Of a stretch of DNA of 8,198 nt, positions 1 through 6,686 are shown piece after piece. Position numbers and translations under genes: made by a program. A model generated the notes under the pieces. That model made no database searches. It saw nothing but the letters and a program-made list of their open reading frames with translations, and was not told where the DNA came from. This DNA is from Flavobacteriales bacterium (GTDB lineage Bacteria > Bacteroidota > Bacteroidia > Flavobacteriales > UBA7430). Location: the NCBI GenBank assembly GCA_002707145.1, contig PAMD01000003.1, forward strand, positions 1-8,198, given 5' to 3'. The stretch's first letter is position 1. Each line of letters opens with the position of its first letter.

Positions 1-374
1 TTTTGGAGAATTCTAATGTTGACTTGAGCCTTAAAAGCCAAATTTTGCAGTTGAATAATATTTTTGAGGATATTCTTGAGAAAACTGATGACCCGGGTCT
101 TAAGTCAAGCATTGCATCTGAATTGAAAAAGCAAATAAACTCTTTGATTAAGTTGGAGCACAAGCTAAAAAAAGCAGAAAAGAAAAACCATGAAATTTCT
201 TTAAACCAGATTAGTTTAGTCAAAAAGAAACTCTTTCCCGAAAAGAAACTTCAAGAGCGTTACGACAACATGATACCTTTCTTTTTAAAATATGGAGAAT
301 CATGGATGGGTGGGTTGAAGAGTGAGTTGAATCCACTTGATCCAAATTTCATGATCTTTATCGATGAGGATTAA
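1..374 (+). CDS. bshC: Bacillithiol biosynthesis protein BshC, C-terminal fragment (cut by window edge)
   Basis: This is the last ~123 residues of a gene that begins before the window. BshC is the putative cysteine-adding enzyme of bacillithiol synthesis, a cytoplasmic low-molecular-weight thiol pathway used by Firmicutes and many Bacteroidota; the full protein is usually about 530 aa. What is visible is a lysine- and glutamate-rich, probably coiled-coil helical stretch (roughly residues 35-75 of the fragment), then the family's end signature LFPEKKLQERYDNMIPFFL with a closing LDPNFMIFIDED that resembles the 'LxPLDPxF' ending of Bacteroidota BshC. A TTG at position 3 could be read as a start, but the homology clearly belongs to a C-terminus, so I treat the gene as partial. 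The next gene starts 35 nt downstream. Identification rests on the remembered tail motif only, because the catalytic Rossmann part is outside the window. Confidence 0.85.
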   Translation, partial: LENSNVDLSLKSQILQLNNIFEDILEKTDDPGLKSSIASELKKQINSLIKLEHKLKKAEKKNHEISLNQISLVKKKLFPEKKLQERYDNMIPFFLKYGESWMGGLKSELNPLDPNFMIFIDED

Positions 375-409
375 TAACATAAATTCTGTTCATTTTTAAA
401 TAAATTCCA

Positions 410-1825
410 ATGAAAAATCAGATTATTTTCCTTTTTATTTTCTTTTGTTCCGCTATACAAGCTCAATCACTAGTTTTGTCAGAACTAGAAAATATAAACC
501 CTACAGAAGAGGGTAATTATCGACCAAGAATTTGCCTGGTAGAAGGAGAACCCTTGGTTCTTTTCACAGAAAACTCTGAGGATATGAAAATTTTTATACA
601 GAAAAAGAAGCAAGGACAATGGCTCGGCGAGCAGCGTATTAGTCCTGATAGTATTGATTTTCAGGTAGGAAGTCGCTTGGGGCCAGCTATTTCTTCTCTA
701 GGAGAGATTGTTTATGTAGCCTATATTGTGGAGTCTAGCCCAAGAAAAATTGCCTTCCAAAAATCCATAGATGGGGGACTGACTTTTTCATCTTTTGAAT
801 CAGCATACGACTTGGGAGAAAATCATGCAGAAGGGATAGATCTGATGGTTTTGCCCGACGGTAATCCAGTCATTGCCTTCATTCATTATGGACCTCAATG
901 GTCCAATGCTGCTCAGGTTGTTATTAGGTCATATGACCAAGGTACTTCTTTTACTGATTTAATTTCGATAGACAATTCTCCATGTGAGTGCTGTACCCCA
1001 TCATTGGTTGGAGGTAACGGAGCATTTTATGGTGTTTCTTATCGTGACAATACATCTGATTTACGTGTTTTCAAAACTCGAATTAGCTCCATTAATGATG
1101 CGGATTTTTCTACTCCCGTATTAACTGATCCTACTGCTTGGGAATTAGCCGTTTGTCCTGCCTCATCCTCTGATGGTTATCTTATTGGAGACACGCTATA
1201 TAATACTTGGATGAGCAGTCCTTTTGGTGTTTCTCAAGTCTACATGAGTAAAACAAATATTTTTGGAGATGAGATTTTAGAGTGGTCAGAGGTAGATTAT
1301 TCCGACAGTTACGGTTCTCAAAACCATCCTCAGATGGTTGGAGATGACCTTATTCAAGTCCTCGCATGGGAAGAATATAGAGAGACCAAAAAAGATATTT
1401 TTGGGATGATATTTCAGAATGGACTAAGTCAGTCTTCTTTTTCTTTAACACAAGGCGATGTCTTGTCCCACAAAGAAGGGGTCGACTTAGCCTACGATGC
1501 CAATAGCGGAATATATCACATGGTATATCGAAATATGAGCCAGTCCTCGGTAATCTACCGTTCTATTGAATCTAGTCTTTTGGATATTGATTCTCCGTTC
1601 TCAGAGCCTACTTTTCTATACCCGAACCCAACACAAAACAATCTTTATTTTCATTCTAACATAGAAAAAGTCCTTAATTATAAGATTTATAATTATTTAG
1701 GAATAACAGTTCAGAATGGAACGAGTTCCGGCAATATTTCGATTCAATATTTGAGTCCTGGTAATTATCTAATTGAATTGATTGGGTTAAGTTTTAATCA
1801 TCGCTTTTCTTTTGTTAAAGTCTAG
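410..1825 (+). CDS. Secreted sialidase-like (BNR/Asp-box) beta-propeller protein with T9SS type A sorting domain
   Basis: A 471-aa exported protein of unknown function. Residues 1-18 form a Sec signal peptide (MKNQ, a hydrophobic IIFLFIFF core, likely cleavage after AIQA). The middle, about 20-390, has beta-rich repeats typical of sialidase-like propellers, with two Asp-boxes: SIDGGLTF at 119-126 and SYDQGTSF at 174-181. A CECC motif (C192, C194, C195) is followed by a lone cysteine in a W-x4-CP context (W244, C249). I recall this cysteine set from a group of 'exo-alpha-sialidase-like' proteins and suspect it binds a metal or forms disulfides; that is inference. Residues ~399-471, starting FLYPNPTQNNLYF and ending in SFVKV, match a type IX secretion C-terminal sorting domain, so the protein is likely exported across the outer membrane and surface-attached or released. 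I see no sialidase catalytic arginine triad that I could assign, so enzymatic activity is not claimed. It stands alone between bshC and trhO, with no clear promoter motif upstream. Confidence 0.85.
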   Translation: MKNQIIFLFIFFCSAIQAQSLVLSELENINPTEEGNYRPRICLVEGEPLVLFTENSEDMKIFIQKKKQGQWLGEQRISPDSIDFQVGSRLGPAISSLGEIVYVAYIVESSPRKIAFQKSIDGGLTFSSFESAYDLGENHAEGIDLMVLPDGNPVIAFIHYGPQWSNAAQVVIRSYDQGTSFTDLISIDNSPCECCTPSLVGGNGAFYGVSYRDNTSDLRVFKTRISSINDADFSTPVLTDPTAWELAVCPASSSDGYLIGDTLYNTWMSSPFGVSQVYMSKTNIFGDEILEWSEVDYSDSYGSQNHPQMVGDDLIQVLAWEEYRETKKDIFGMIFQNGLSQSSFSLTQGDVLSHKEGVDLAYDANSGIYHMVYRNMSQSSVIYRSIESSLLDIDSPFSEPTFLYPNPTQNNLYFHSNIEKVLNYKIYNYLGITVQNGTSSGNISIQYLSPGNYLIELIGLSFNHRFSFVKV

Positions 1826-1899
1826 TTCATTGATATTTTAAGGAATTTCACATAGTTTTTAGTATTTTTACTTCACTCAACTTTAAATATTAGTATTGT

Positions 1900-2136
1900 A
1901 TGCAACTGTACAATAAACTAAGTGCAAAACAAAGATCTGAATTAATTGATTCGGCTGGCAAAGACCGGCTTACAATTTCTTTCTACCAATATGCTCATAT
2001 TCATCAGCTTCAAGCGTTCAGAGATTCTTTGTTCATCGAATGGGATTCAATGGATGTATTGGGAAGAATATATGTTGCAACTGAGGGGATAAATGCCCAA
2101 TTATCTCTACCTGCAGATCGATTTTTTTTTGTTTAA
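1900..2136 (+). CDS. trhO: tRNA uridine(34) hydroxylase TrhO, N-terminal part (frame breaks at T9 run)
   Basis: First part of a TrhO/YceA (UPF0176) gene. TrhO is a cytoplasmic rhodanese-family protein that makes 5-hydroxyuridine at tRNA position 34 using O2. The reading frame opens at ATG 1900 (MQLYNKLS) and follows the Bacteroidota family closely through [20 protein letters not shown] (residues 53-72), the ferredoxin/acylphosphatase-like N-terminal domain. After R74 it enters nine T's (2122-2130), reads FFFV and stops at 2134-2136. The rest of the protein continues without a gap in the frame one base later. Removing one T gives [10 protein letters not shown], the pattern expected from the family, and a total of ~351 aa, close to the ~350 aa usual for TrhO. 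So this is one gene split by a one-base difference in a homopolymer, not a separate small protein. There is a 74-nt gap to the gene before and no obvious TAnnTTTG element in it. Confidence 0.85.
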   Translation: MQLYNKLSAKQRSELIDSAGKDRLTISFYQYAHIHQLQAFRDSLFIEWDSMDVLGRIYVATEGINAQLSLPADRFFFV

Positions 2137-2956
2137 AAAACACTTAGATATGATTCCTTTTTTGAAGCAAGTTAAAATAAATATAGCCAGAGAACAGAAT
2201 AATAAATCATTCTTAAAGCTCAAAATAAAGGTTCGAGAAAAGATTGTAGCTGATGGTTTGGATGACCAAAGTTTTGATGTTACCAACGTAGGAATTCATC
2301 TTAAAGCTCAGCGATTCAACGAAATAATTGACGATTCAAAAACCATTCTTGTCGATATGCGCAACCATTATGAATCTGAAATTGGTCATTTCAAAAATGC
2401 TATCATACCCGACGTGGATACTTTTAGAGAATCTCTACCTTTGATAGAAAGTGATCTTTCTTCTCACAAAGAAGATAAAAACATCGTGATGTATTGTACC
2501 GGTGGAATTCGGTGCGAAAAAGCCAGTGCTTATTTTAAACACAAGGGTTTTAAAAATGTTTTTCAGTTAGAGGGAGGTATCATCGAATATGCAAGACAAG
2601 TTGAAGAAGGGGGCTTGGAAAATAAATTTAAGGGAAAAAACTTTGTTTTTGACGAAAGAAGAGGTGAACGGATATCTAAAGAAGTCATATCAAATTGTCA
2701 TCAATGTGGCGCTCCCTGGGATACACATTCGAACTGTGCAAATGTAGCTTGTAATCTATTATTTTTGCAGTGTGATATTTGTAGAAACAAGATTGACAAT
2801 TGCTGCTCTAATGAATGTAAAGAAGTGATACACTTATCTTATGAAGATCAAAAAAAACGCAGAAAAAAAAAGCCTAACAGTAATAAAATTTTTAAGAAAG
2901 GACGTTCGGAACACATAAGCTTTCGACCGCAAGGAGAGGCCGAACAAAAAAAATAG
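2093..2956 (+). CDS. trhO: tRNA uridine(34) hydroxylase TrhO, rhodanese and C-terminal part
   Basis: Second part of the split trhO gene. An ATG at 2093 exists in this frame, but the first ten residues from it are unlike the family. True homology starts at about 2123, directly after the T9 run, so independent translation from 2093 is unlikely to reflect the natural protein. It carries the rest of the N-terminal domain (KKHLD through [10 protein letters not shown]), then a rhodanese domain with [13 protein letters not shown] and the active-site loop CTGGIRC, whose first cysteine is ~C199 in the rejoined protein and is the expected catalytic cysteine. Next is the conserved [12 protein letters not shown] segment, and from ~C266 a cysteine-rich tail (CHQC, then several further Cys up to CCSNEC) that looks like a zinc-binding module. 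The end is highly basic (KKRRKKK) and contains an A9 run that stays in frame. The sequence is well conserved with no further stops, which argues for recent or apparent, not ancient, disruption. Confidence 0.87.
   Translation: MPNYLYLQIDFFLFKKHLDMIPFLKQVKINIAREQNNKSFLKLKIKVREKIVADGLDDQSFDVTNVGIHLKAQRFNEIIDDSKTILVDMRNHYESEIGHFKNAIIPDVDTFRESLPLIESDLSSHKEDKNIVMYCTGGIRCEKASAYFKHKGFKNVFQLEGGIIEYARQVEEGGLENKFKGKNFVFDERRGERISKEVISNCHQCGAPWDTHSNCANVACNLLFLQCDICRNKIDNCCSNECKEVIHLSYEDQKKRRKKKPNSNKIFKKGRSEHISFRPQGEAEQKK
2122..2130 (+). other. T9 homopolymer at the trhO frame break
   Basis: Nine consecutive T's (preceded by A, followed by G) mark exactly the place where trhO homology passes from one frame to the next. 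Eight T's would give an intact gene. Three explanations fit: a sequencing or assembly error in a homopolymer, a real one-base insertion that inactivates the gene, or transcriptional slippage on the tract, which is known for A/T runs of this length in AT-rich bacteria and would yield a fraction of in-frame mRNA. The sequence alone cannot separate these. Confidence 0.85.
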
Positions 2957-2958
2957 CT

Positions 2959-2966
2959 TAATTTTG
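2959..2966 (+). promoter_or_regulatory. Candidate Bacteroidota -7 element upstream of paaA
   Basis: TAATTTTG matches the Bacteroidota -7 consensus TAnnTTTG. It begins 2 nt after the trhO stop codon. Transcription would start around 2973, leaving a leader of roughly 34 nt before ATG 3007. This favours 3007 over the TTG at 2974 as the paaA start. No TTG at the usual -33 distance is visible, and such short motifs occur by chance in AT-rich DNA, so support is modest. Confidence 0.4.
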
Positions 2967-3006
2967 CTAGTAATTGTATTTTACGTTTAAAAAACAAATT
3001 AATTCC

Positions 3007-3936
3007 ATGGGAGCAGAACAACTAGATAATCTTTTTCAGGATAGAATAGATGCTAATGAAAAAATAGAGCCTAGAGATTATATGCCCGAAGAATACAGAT
3101 CTCACTTAATTAGGCAAATGTCACAGCATGCTCATTCTGAGGTTATTGGAATGCAGCCAGAGGGAAACTGGATTACTAGAGCTCCAAGTTTAAGAGCAAA
3201 GAAAATATTACTTGCTAAAGTTCAAGATGAAGCAGGACATGGTCTGTATATATACAGTGCTGTTGAAACTCTTGGAATTACCAGAGACGAGATGATTGAT
3301 AAACTTCATCAAGGTAAAGCCAAGTACGCGAGTATATTTAATTATCCTGCATTAACATGGTCAGATATTGGTGCTATCGGATGGTTAGTAGATGGGGCAG
3401 CTATTACTAATCAAGTTTCTTTGCAAAAGACTTCTTATGGTCCTTATGCGCGATCAATGGTGAAAATTTGCAAAGAAGAAAGTTTTCATCAACGTCAAGG
3501 ATTCGAAATTATTGCTGCCATGGCCAATGGAACCATTGAGCAGAAAGAAATGGCACAAGATTCTTTAAATAGATTTTGGTGGCCGTCCCTCATGATGTTC
3601 GGCCCACATGATTCTGATTCTCCCCGTTCAGGAAATGCAATCAAATGGAAAATAAAAAAAGAATCTAACGATGTTTTAAGAAAACGTTTTATCGATAAAA
3701 CAGTAATGCAAGCCCAACTCATAGGTCTCACTATTCCAGATCCAGACTTAAAATGGAACGCAGAAGAAAATTCTTACGACTTTGGCGCTATTGATTGGGA
3801 AGAATTTTGGTCTGTAGTTAAGGGTGGGGGCTTGTGTAGTCTAAAGCGCTTAAATCACCACAAAAGAGCACACAAGAATGGAGAATGGGTTCGAAAGTCA
3901 GCCCTTGCGTATTCTAATAAACATCAAAACAAATAA
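3007..3936 (+). CDS. paaA: 1,2-phenylacetyl-CoA epoxidase, catalytic subunit PaaA
   Basis: PaaA is the catalytic di-iron subunit of the multicomponent oxygenase that converts phenylacetyl-CoA to its ring 1,2-epoxide in the aerobic hybrid phenylacetate pathway; it works in a complex with PaaC, with PaaB and reductase PaaE. I choose ATG 3007 (309 aa, [10 protein letters not shown]), near the family length. An in-frame TTG at 2974 would add 11 residues unlike the family and lies at the predicted transcription start. Carboxylate-bridged di-iron signatures are visible: E45 in HAHSEVIG, E75 and H78 in QDEAGHG, D129 in WLVDGAA, and E158 with H161 in KEESFH. The typical [17 protein letters not shown] segment (189-205) and the C-terminal KGGG...RRxxH-like basic tail are also present. 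It heads a compact four-gene paa cluster, with paaB starting 3 nt after its stop. All expected iron-ligand positions look intact, so an active enzyme is likely. Confidence 0.96.
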   Translation: MGAEQLDNLFQDRIDANEKIEPRDYMPEEYRSHLIRQMSQHAHSEVIGMQPEGNWITRAPSLRAKKILLAKVQDEAGHGLYIYSAVETLGITRDEMIDKLHQGKAKYASIFNYPALTWSDIGAIGWLVDGAAITNQVSLQKTSYGPYARSMVKICKEESFHQRQGFEIIAAMANGTIEQKEMAQDSLNRFWWPSLMMFGPHDSDSPRSGNAIKWKIKKESNDVLRKRFIDKTVMQAQLIGLTIPDPDLKWNAEENSYDFGAIDWEEFWSVVKGGGLCSLKRLNHHKRAHKNGEWVRKSALAYSNKHQNK

Positions 3937-3939
3937 TTT

Positions 3940-4236
3940 ATGACTGGAACTGAAGATAATCAAGGGAGGCTTTGGGAGGTTTTTGTGCAGTCAAAAAAGG
4001 GACTTCCATACAAGCATACCGGTTCCGTTCATGCTTATGATAAGGAAATGGCAGTTCAAAATGCTAGGGATCTCTATACTAGAAGAGGAGAGGGTAGAGG
4101 TTTATGGGTTGTTCCAGCTGATGCAATCACTGCGGTAGATCCCTCCGACGATGATAGTTTTTTTGATCCTTCTAACGATAAAATATATCGACATCCTACC
4201 TTTTATGATTTGCCTGAGGGTGTGAAAAACATGTAA
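3940..4236 (+). CDS. paaB: 1,2-phenylacetyl-CoA epoxidase subunit PaaB
   Basis: A 98-aa PaaB, the small subunit of the phenylacetyl-CoA epoxidase. In the family it bridges or stabilises PaaAC heterodimers and is needed for activity in the cell, but has no catalytic residues of its own. Family features are the N-terminal LWEVFVQSKKGLPYKHTGSV, the central AVQNARDLYTRRGEG followed by GLWVVP, and the C-terminal DKIYRHPTFYDLPEGVKNM; the length is normal. The start ATG is 3 nt after the paaA stop and the stop is 1 nt before the paaC start, which suggests translational coupling within one transcript. Confidence 0.95.
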   Translation: MTGTEDNQGRLWEVFVQSKKGLPYKHTGSVHAYDKEMAVQNARDLYTRRGEGRGLWVVPADAITAVDPSDDDSFFDPSNDKIYRHPTFYDLPEGVKNM

Positions 4237-4237
4237 T

Positions 4238-4993
4238 ATGACTAGTCAAGATTTATTCAAATTTTGTTTGAGATTAGGAGATACTTGTCTGATTTTATCT
4301 CATCGTCAATCTGAGTTATGTAGTAAGGGCCCATTTTTAGAGGAAGATATTGCTCAAACCAATCTTGGATTAGATCTTTTAGGTCAAGCAGAATCACTTT
4401 TAACTTATGCAGCTGAACTTGAAGGAAATGGTCGAACAGCCGATGATTTAGTTTTTAAACGCCCTGAGCGTGACTTCTATAATTTTATGCTTGCGGAGCA
4501 ACCCAATACTGATTTTTCTTTTACCATCGTTCGTCAATATTTTATGTCCATTTATTTAACAAAAGTGTATGAAGTACTTTCAGAGGTTTATGACGAGGTC
4601 ATATCTGGTATTTCAGCAAAAGCATCCAAAGAAATTTCCTATCATAAACAGCATCTTTTTATGTGGCTAAAACGACTTGGTGATGGAAGTCAAGAGGGAC
4701 ATGAGCGGATCCAAACTGCTGTTAATGAATTATGGATGTTTTTGGGAGAGCTTTATGAAGAAGACGAACTAGACATTACTATGCAAAAGGCTGGTTTTGC
4801 TATATCGGGTTCAAAGATGAAATCCTATTTGATGAGACAAATTAAAATGGATTTAAACGAAGCAACACTTTCTATTCCCGAAAATGTTTACATGGTTTCG
4901 GGTAGTAAAAAGGGGATACATACAGAATATTTGGGATATCTTCTTACTGAAATGCAATACTTACAACGCGCATATCCAGACGCTAAATGGTAA
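4238..4993 (+). CDS. paaC: 1,2-phenylacetyl-CoA epoxidase, structural subunit PaaC
   Basis: PaaC is the structural ferritin-like partner of PaaA in the phenylacetyl-CoA epoxidase; it supports the fold of the catalytic subunit. The 251-aa length is normal. Recognisable segments are EEDIAQTNLGLDLLGQAESL (35-54), EQPNTDFSFTIVRQYF (87-102), KEISYHKQHLFMWLKRLGDG (131-150) and ERIQTAVNELW (156-166), all typical of the family. The protein is predicted to be almost entirely helical and cytoplasmic. The start ATG lies one base after the paaB stop, and its 3' end overlaps the first 7 nt of paaD, so it is an internal gene of the paa operon. Confidence 0.95.
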   Translation: MTSQDLFKFCLRLGDTCLILSHRQSELCSKGPFLEEDIAQTNLGLDLLGQAESLLTYAAELEGNGRTADDLVFKRPERDFYNFMLAEQPNTDFSFTIVRQYFMSIYLTKVYEVLSEVYDEVISGISAKASKEISYHKQHLFMWLKRLGDGSQEGHERIQTAVNELWMFLGELYEEDELDITMQKAGFAISGSKMKSYLMRQIKMDLNEATLSIPENVYMVSGSKKGIHTEYLGYLLTEMQYLQRAYPDAKW

Positions 4994-5490
4994 GTGTTTC
5001 TTCCAATCTAACACCCAAAGAGCAAGTGTATAAATTTCTTGCCGAGGTTCCAGATCCTGAAATCCCTGTGATTACGATAGTAGAACTGGGGGTTGTTAGA
5101 GATGTTTTGTTTCATGATTCTTCAATCGAAGTTCTCCTTACTCCCACTTATAGTGGCTGTCCTGCAATGGATATGATCGATAAAATGATTAAGGAAAAAC
5201 TTCATTCTAAAGGTTATGAGTCTGTTAAAATTACTCTGGTCTATAAACCTGTCTGGACAACTGATTGGATGAATGAGAAGACAAAAGAAAAATTAAGATC
5301 TTTTGGGATTGCTCCTCCTAAGGGACAAATAAACTCAAAAAAAAGTCTTCTACAAGAAGAGTCCATTGCTTGCCCTCAATGTAAATCAGAAAATACTAAA
5401 CTTAAAAGTCTGTTTAGTTCTACCGCTTGTAAAGCACTATACATATGTACTGACTGTCTAGAACCGTTTGACTATTTTAAATGTATTTAA
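4987..5490 (+). CDS. paaD: Phenylacetyl-CoA epoxidase maturation protein PaaD (MIP18/DUF59 family)
   Basis: PaaD is required for phenylacetate ring epoxidation in vivo and is thought to help iron or iron-sulfur assembly of the Paa oxygenase/reductase, as a member of the MIP18/SufT-like DUF59 family. At 167 aa it has the normal length. Residues ~10-100 form the DUF59 domain with DPEIPVITIVELGVVRDV (23-40) and TPTYSGCPAMDMI, including the conserved C58. The segment PVWTTDWMNEKTKEKLRSFG and the following IAPP are diagnostic of PaaD. The C-terminal zinc-ribbon-like tail has C129, C132, C154 and C157, with further C148 and C166. Its ATG overlaps the end of paaC by 7 nt, a sign of translational coupling. 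It is the last paa gene in the window; no paaE, paaG, paaZ, paaJ or paaK follows. Confidence 0.95.
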   Translation: MVSVSSNLTPKEQVYKFLAEVPDPEIPVITIVELGVVRDVLFHDSSIEVLLTPTYSGCPAMDMIDKMIKEKLHSKGYESVKITLVYKPVWTTDWMNEKTKEKLRSFGIAPPKGQINSKKSLLQEESIACPQCKSENTKLKSLFSSTACKALYICTDCLEPFDYFKCI

Positions 5491-5542
5491 GCCATTATTT
5501 TATATTTTTTTATTTTGTTATTTTTTTGGGATATCCTTCAAA

Positions 5543-5577
5543 TTGGTTTTCTATCCTATAAATATCTTGTATTTTTG
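5543..5577 (+). promoter_or_regulatory. Candidate promoter for gcvT-comB
   Basis: In the 104-nt gap between paaD and gcvT, TATTTTTG at 5570-5577 matches the Bacteroidota -7 consensus TAnnTTTG. A TTG at 5543-5545 sits 24 nt upstream, slightly longer than the usual spacing for a -33 element. Transcription would begin about 10 nt before the gcvT ATG, giving a short leader. The 5' half of this gap (about 5495-5530) is a T-rich stretch without a hairpin. Confidence 0.5.
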
Positions 5578-5594
5578 CATTTGATTATTTATAG

Positions 5595-6683
5595 ATGGAA
5601 ATAAAAAAGACCTCTTTAACCAAAATTCATGAATCATTCGGGGCTAAAATGATTCCTTTTGCTGGATATTCAATGCCACTAAAATATAATGGTGTGATTG
5701 CAGAACATCGAAATGTTAGAGAAAACGTAGGAGTTTTTGATGTTTCTCATATGGGCGAGTTTATCGTTCGAGGTCCTGGTTCTATTGACTTGGTTCAAAA
5801 GATTACATCAAATGATGCTTCTTCACTTCTCATAGGAAAAGTACAGTATTCTTGTTTCCCAAACAGAAATGGAGGAATCGTAGATGACTTATTGGTATAT
5901 CGATTGAATGAGTTAACCTATATGCTAGTTGTGAATGCGTCTAATATTGAAAAAGACTGGAACTGGCTTGTTCAGCATAATACAGATTGTGTCGATATAG
6001 AAAATATTTCAGATCAAACCTCCTTGCTAGCCATTCAGGGTCCTAAAGCTAGTCAAGCTATTCAGTCATTGACTGACATATCACTTTCGGACATGAAATA
6101 CTACACTTCTCAGAAGGGTGTTTTTGCTGGAATAGAAAATATACTCATTTCCTCTACAGGTTATACTGGTGCAGGTGGTTTTGAAATCTATCTTAAGAGT
6201 GTAGATGTTGTAAATGTGTGGAAGAAGATTTTTGATGCTGGAAAAGACTTACATATTATGCCAGCTGGTCTAGCTGCCCGAGATACTTTGAGATTGGAGA
6301 TGGGTTTTTGTTTATATGGAAATGATATAGATGAAACTACCTCTCCTTTGGAGGCGGGACTGTCTTGGATAACAAAATTCACTACTAATTTTATAGGTTC
6401 TTATTTTTTGAAAGAGCAAAAAAAAATTGGATGTGCGAGAAGTTTGGTTGGCTTTGAGCTTCTCGATAGGGGTGTTCCTAGACATGGATACCCCGTTGTA
6501 GATGAAAATGGTAATCAAATTGGTCAAGTGACTTCTGGAACGATGTCTCCTAGCCTAAACAAGGCGATTGGATTGGCTTATATCCCCCTTTCAATGAAAG
6601 CTCTTGGAACAGAGATTTTTATTCAAGTTCGAAAAAAAAAGTTGAAAGCAAAAGTGGTCTCTGTGCCCTTTTATAAAATTTAA
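5595..6683 (+). CDS. gcvT: Glycine cleavage system T protein (aminomethyltransferase)
   Basis: GcvT is the tetrahydrofolate-dependent aminomethyltransferase of the glycine cleavage complex. It takes the aminomethyl group from lipoylated H protein, releases ammonia and forms 5,10-methylene-THF. The 362 aa match the family length. Visible signatures are PFAGYSMPLKY (21-31), GVFDVSHMGE (46-55), NGGIVDDLLVYR (92-103) with the expected catalytic aspartate D97, GYTGAGGFEIY (189-199), GLAARDTLRLEMG (225-237), YGNDID (241-246) and GQVTSGTMSPSL (310-321). Together these cover the N-terminal folate-binding domain and the C-terminal barrel, so the enzyme appears intact. Two in-frame A9 runs (6418-6426, 6632-6640) encode lysines near the C-terminus. 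gcvP and gcvH are not here; scattered gcv genes are common in Bacteroidota. It probably has its own promoter and is followed after 3 nt by comB. Confidence 0.96.
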   Translation: MEIKKTSLTKIHESFGAKMIPFAGYSMPLKYNGVIAEHRNVRENVGVFDVSHMGEFIVRGPGSIDLVQKITSNDASSLLIGKVQYSCFPNRNGGIVDDLLVYRLNELTYMLVVNASNIEKDWNWLVQHNTDCVDIENISDQTSLLAIQGPKASQAIQSLTDISLSDMKYYTSQKGVFAGIENILISSTGYTGAGGFEIYLKSVDVVNVWKKIFDAGKDLHIMPAGLAARDTLRLEMGFCLYGNDIDETTSPLEAGLSWITKFTTNFIGSYFLKEQKKIGCARSLVGFELLDRGVPRHGYPVVDENGNQIGQVTSGTMSPSLNKAIGLAYIPLSMKALGTEIFIQVRKKKLKAKVVSVPFYKI

Positions 6684-6686
6684 ATT

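Noticed and set aside
3..5. TTG at the window edge as a real gene start
   Set aside because: The encoded sequence matches the C-terminus of BshC, so the gene must begin upstream of the window.
2974..3006. TTG start extending PaaA by 11 residues
   Set aside because: The extra residues do not resemble the family, and a -7 promoter element at 2959-2966 would place the transcription start at about this TTG, leaving no leader; ATG 3007 gives a normal PaaA.
3495..3731. Open frame of 78 codons on the - strand
   Set aside because: It lies wholly inside paaA, antisense to strongly conserved coding sequence, and its translation shows no domain.
3880..3900. GGTTCGAAA resembling a tRNA T-loop
   Set aside because: It is inside the conserved paaA coding sequence and no acceptor or anticodon stem can be formed around it.
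6188..6527. Two overlapping open frames on the - strand inside gcvT
   Set aside because: Both are antisense shadows of conserved GcvT coding sequence without protein-like features.
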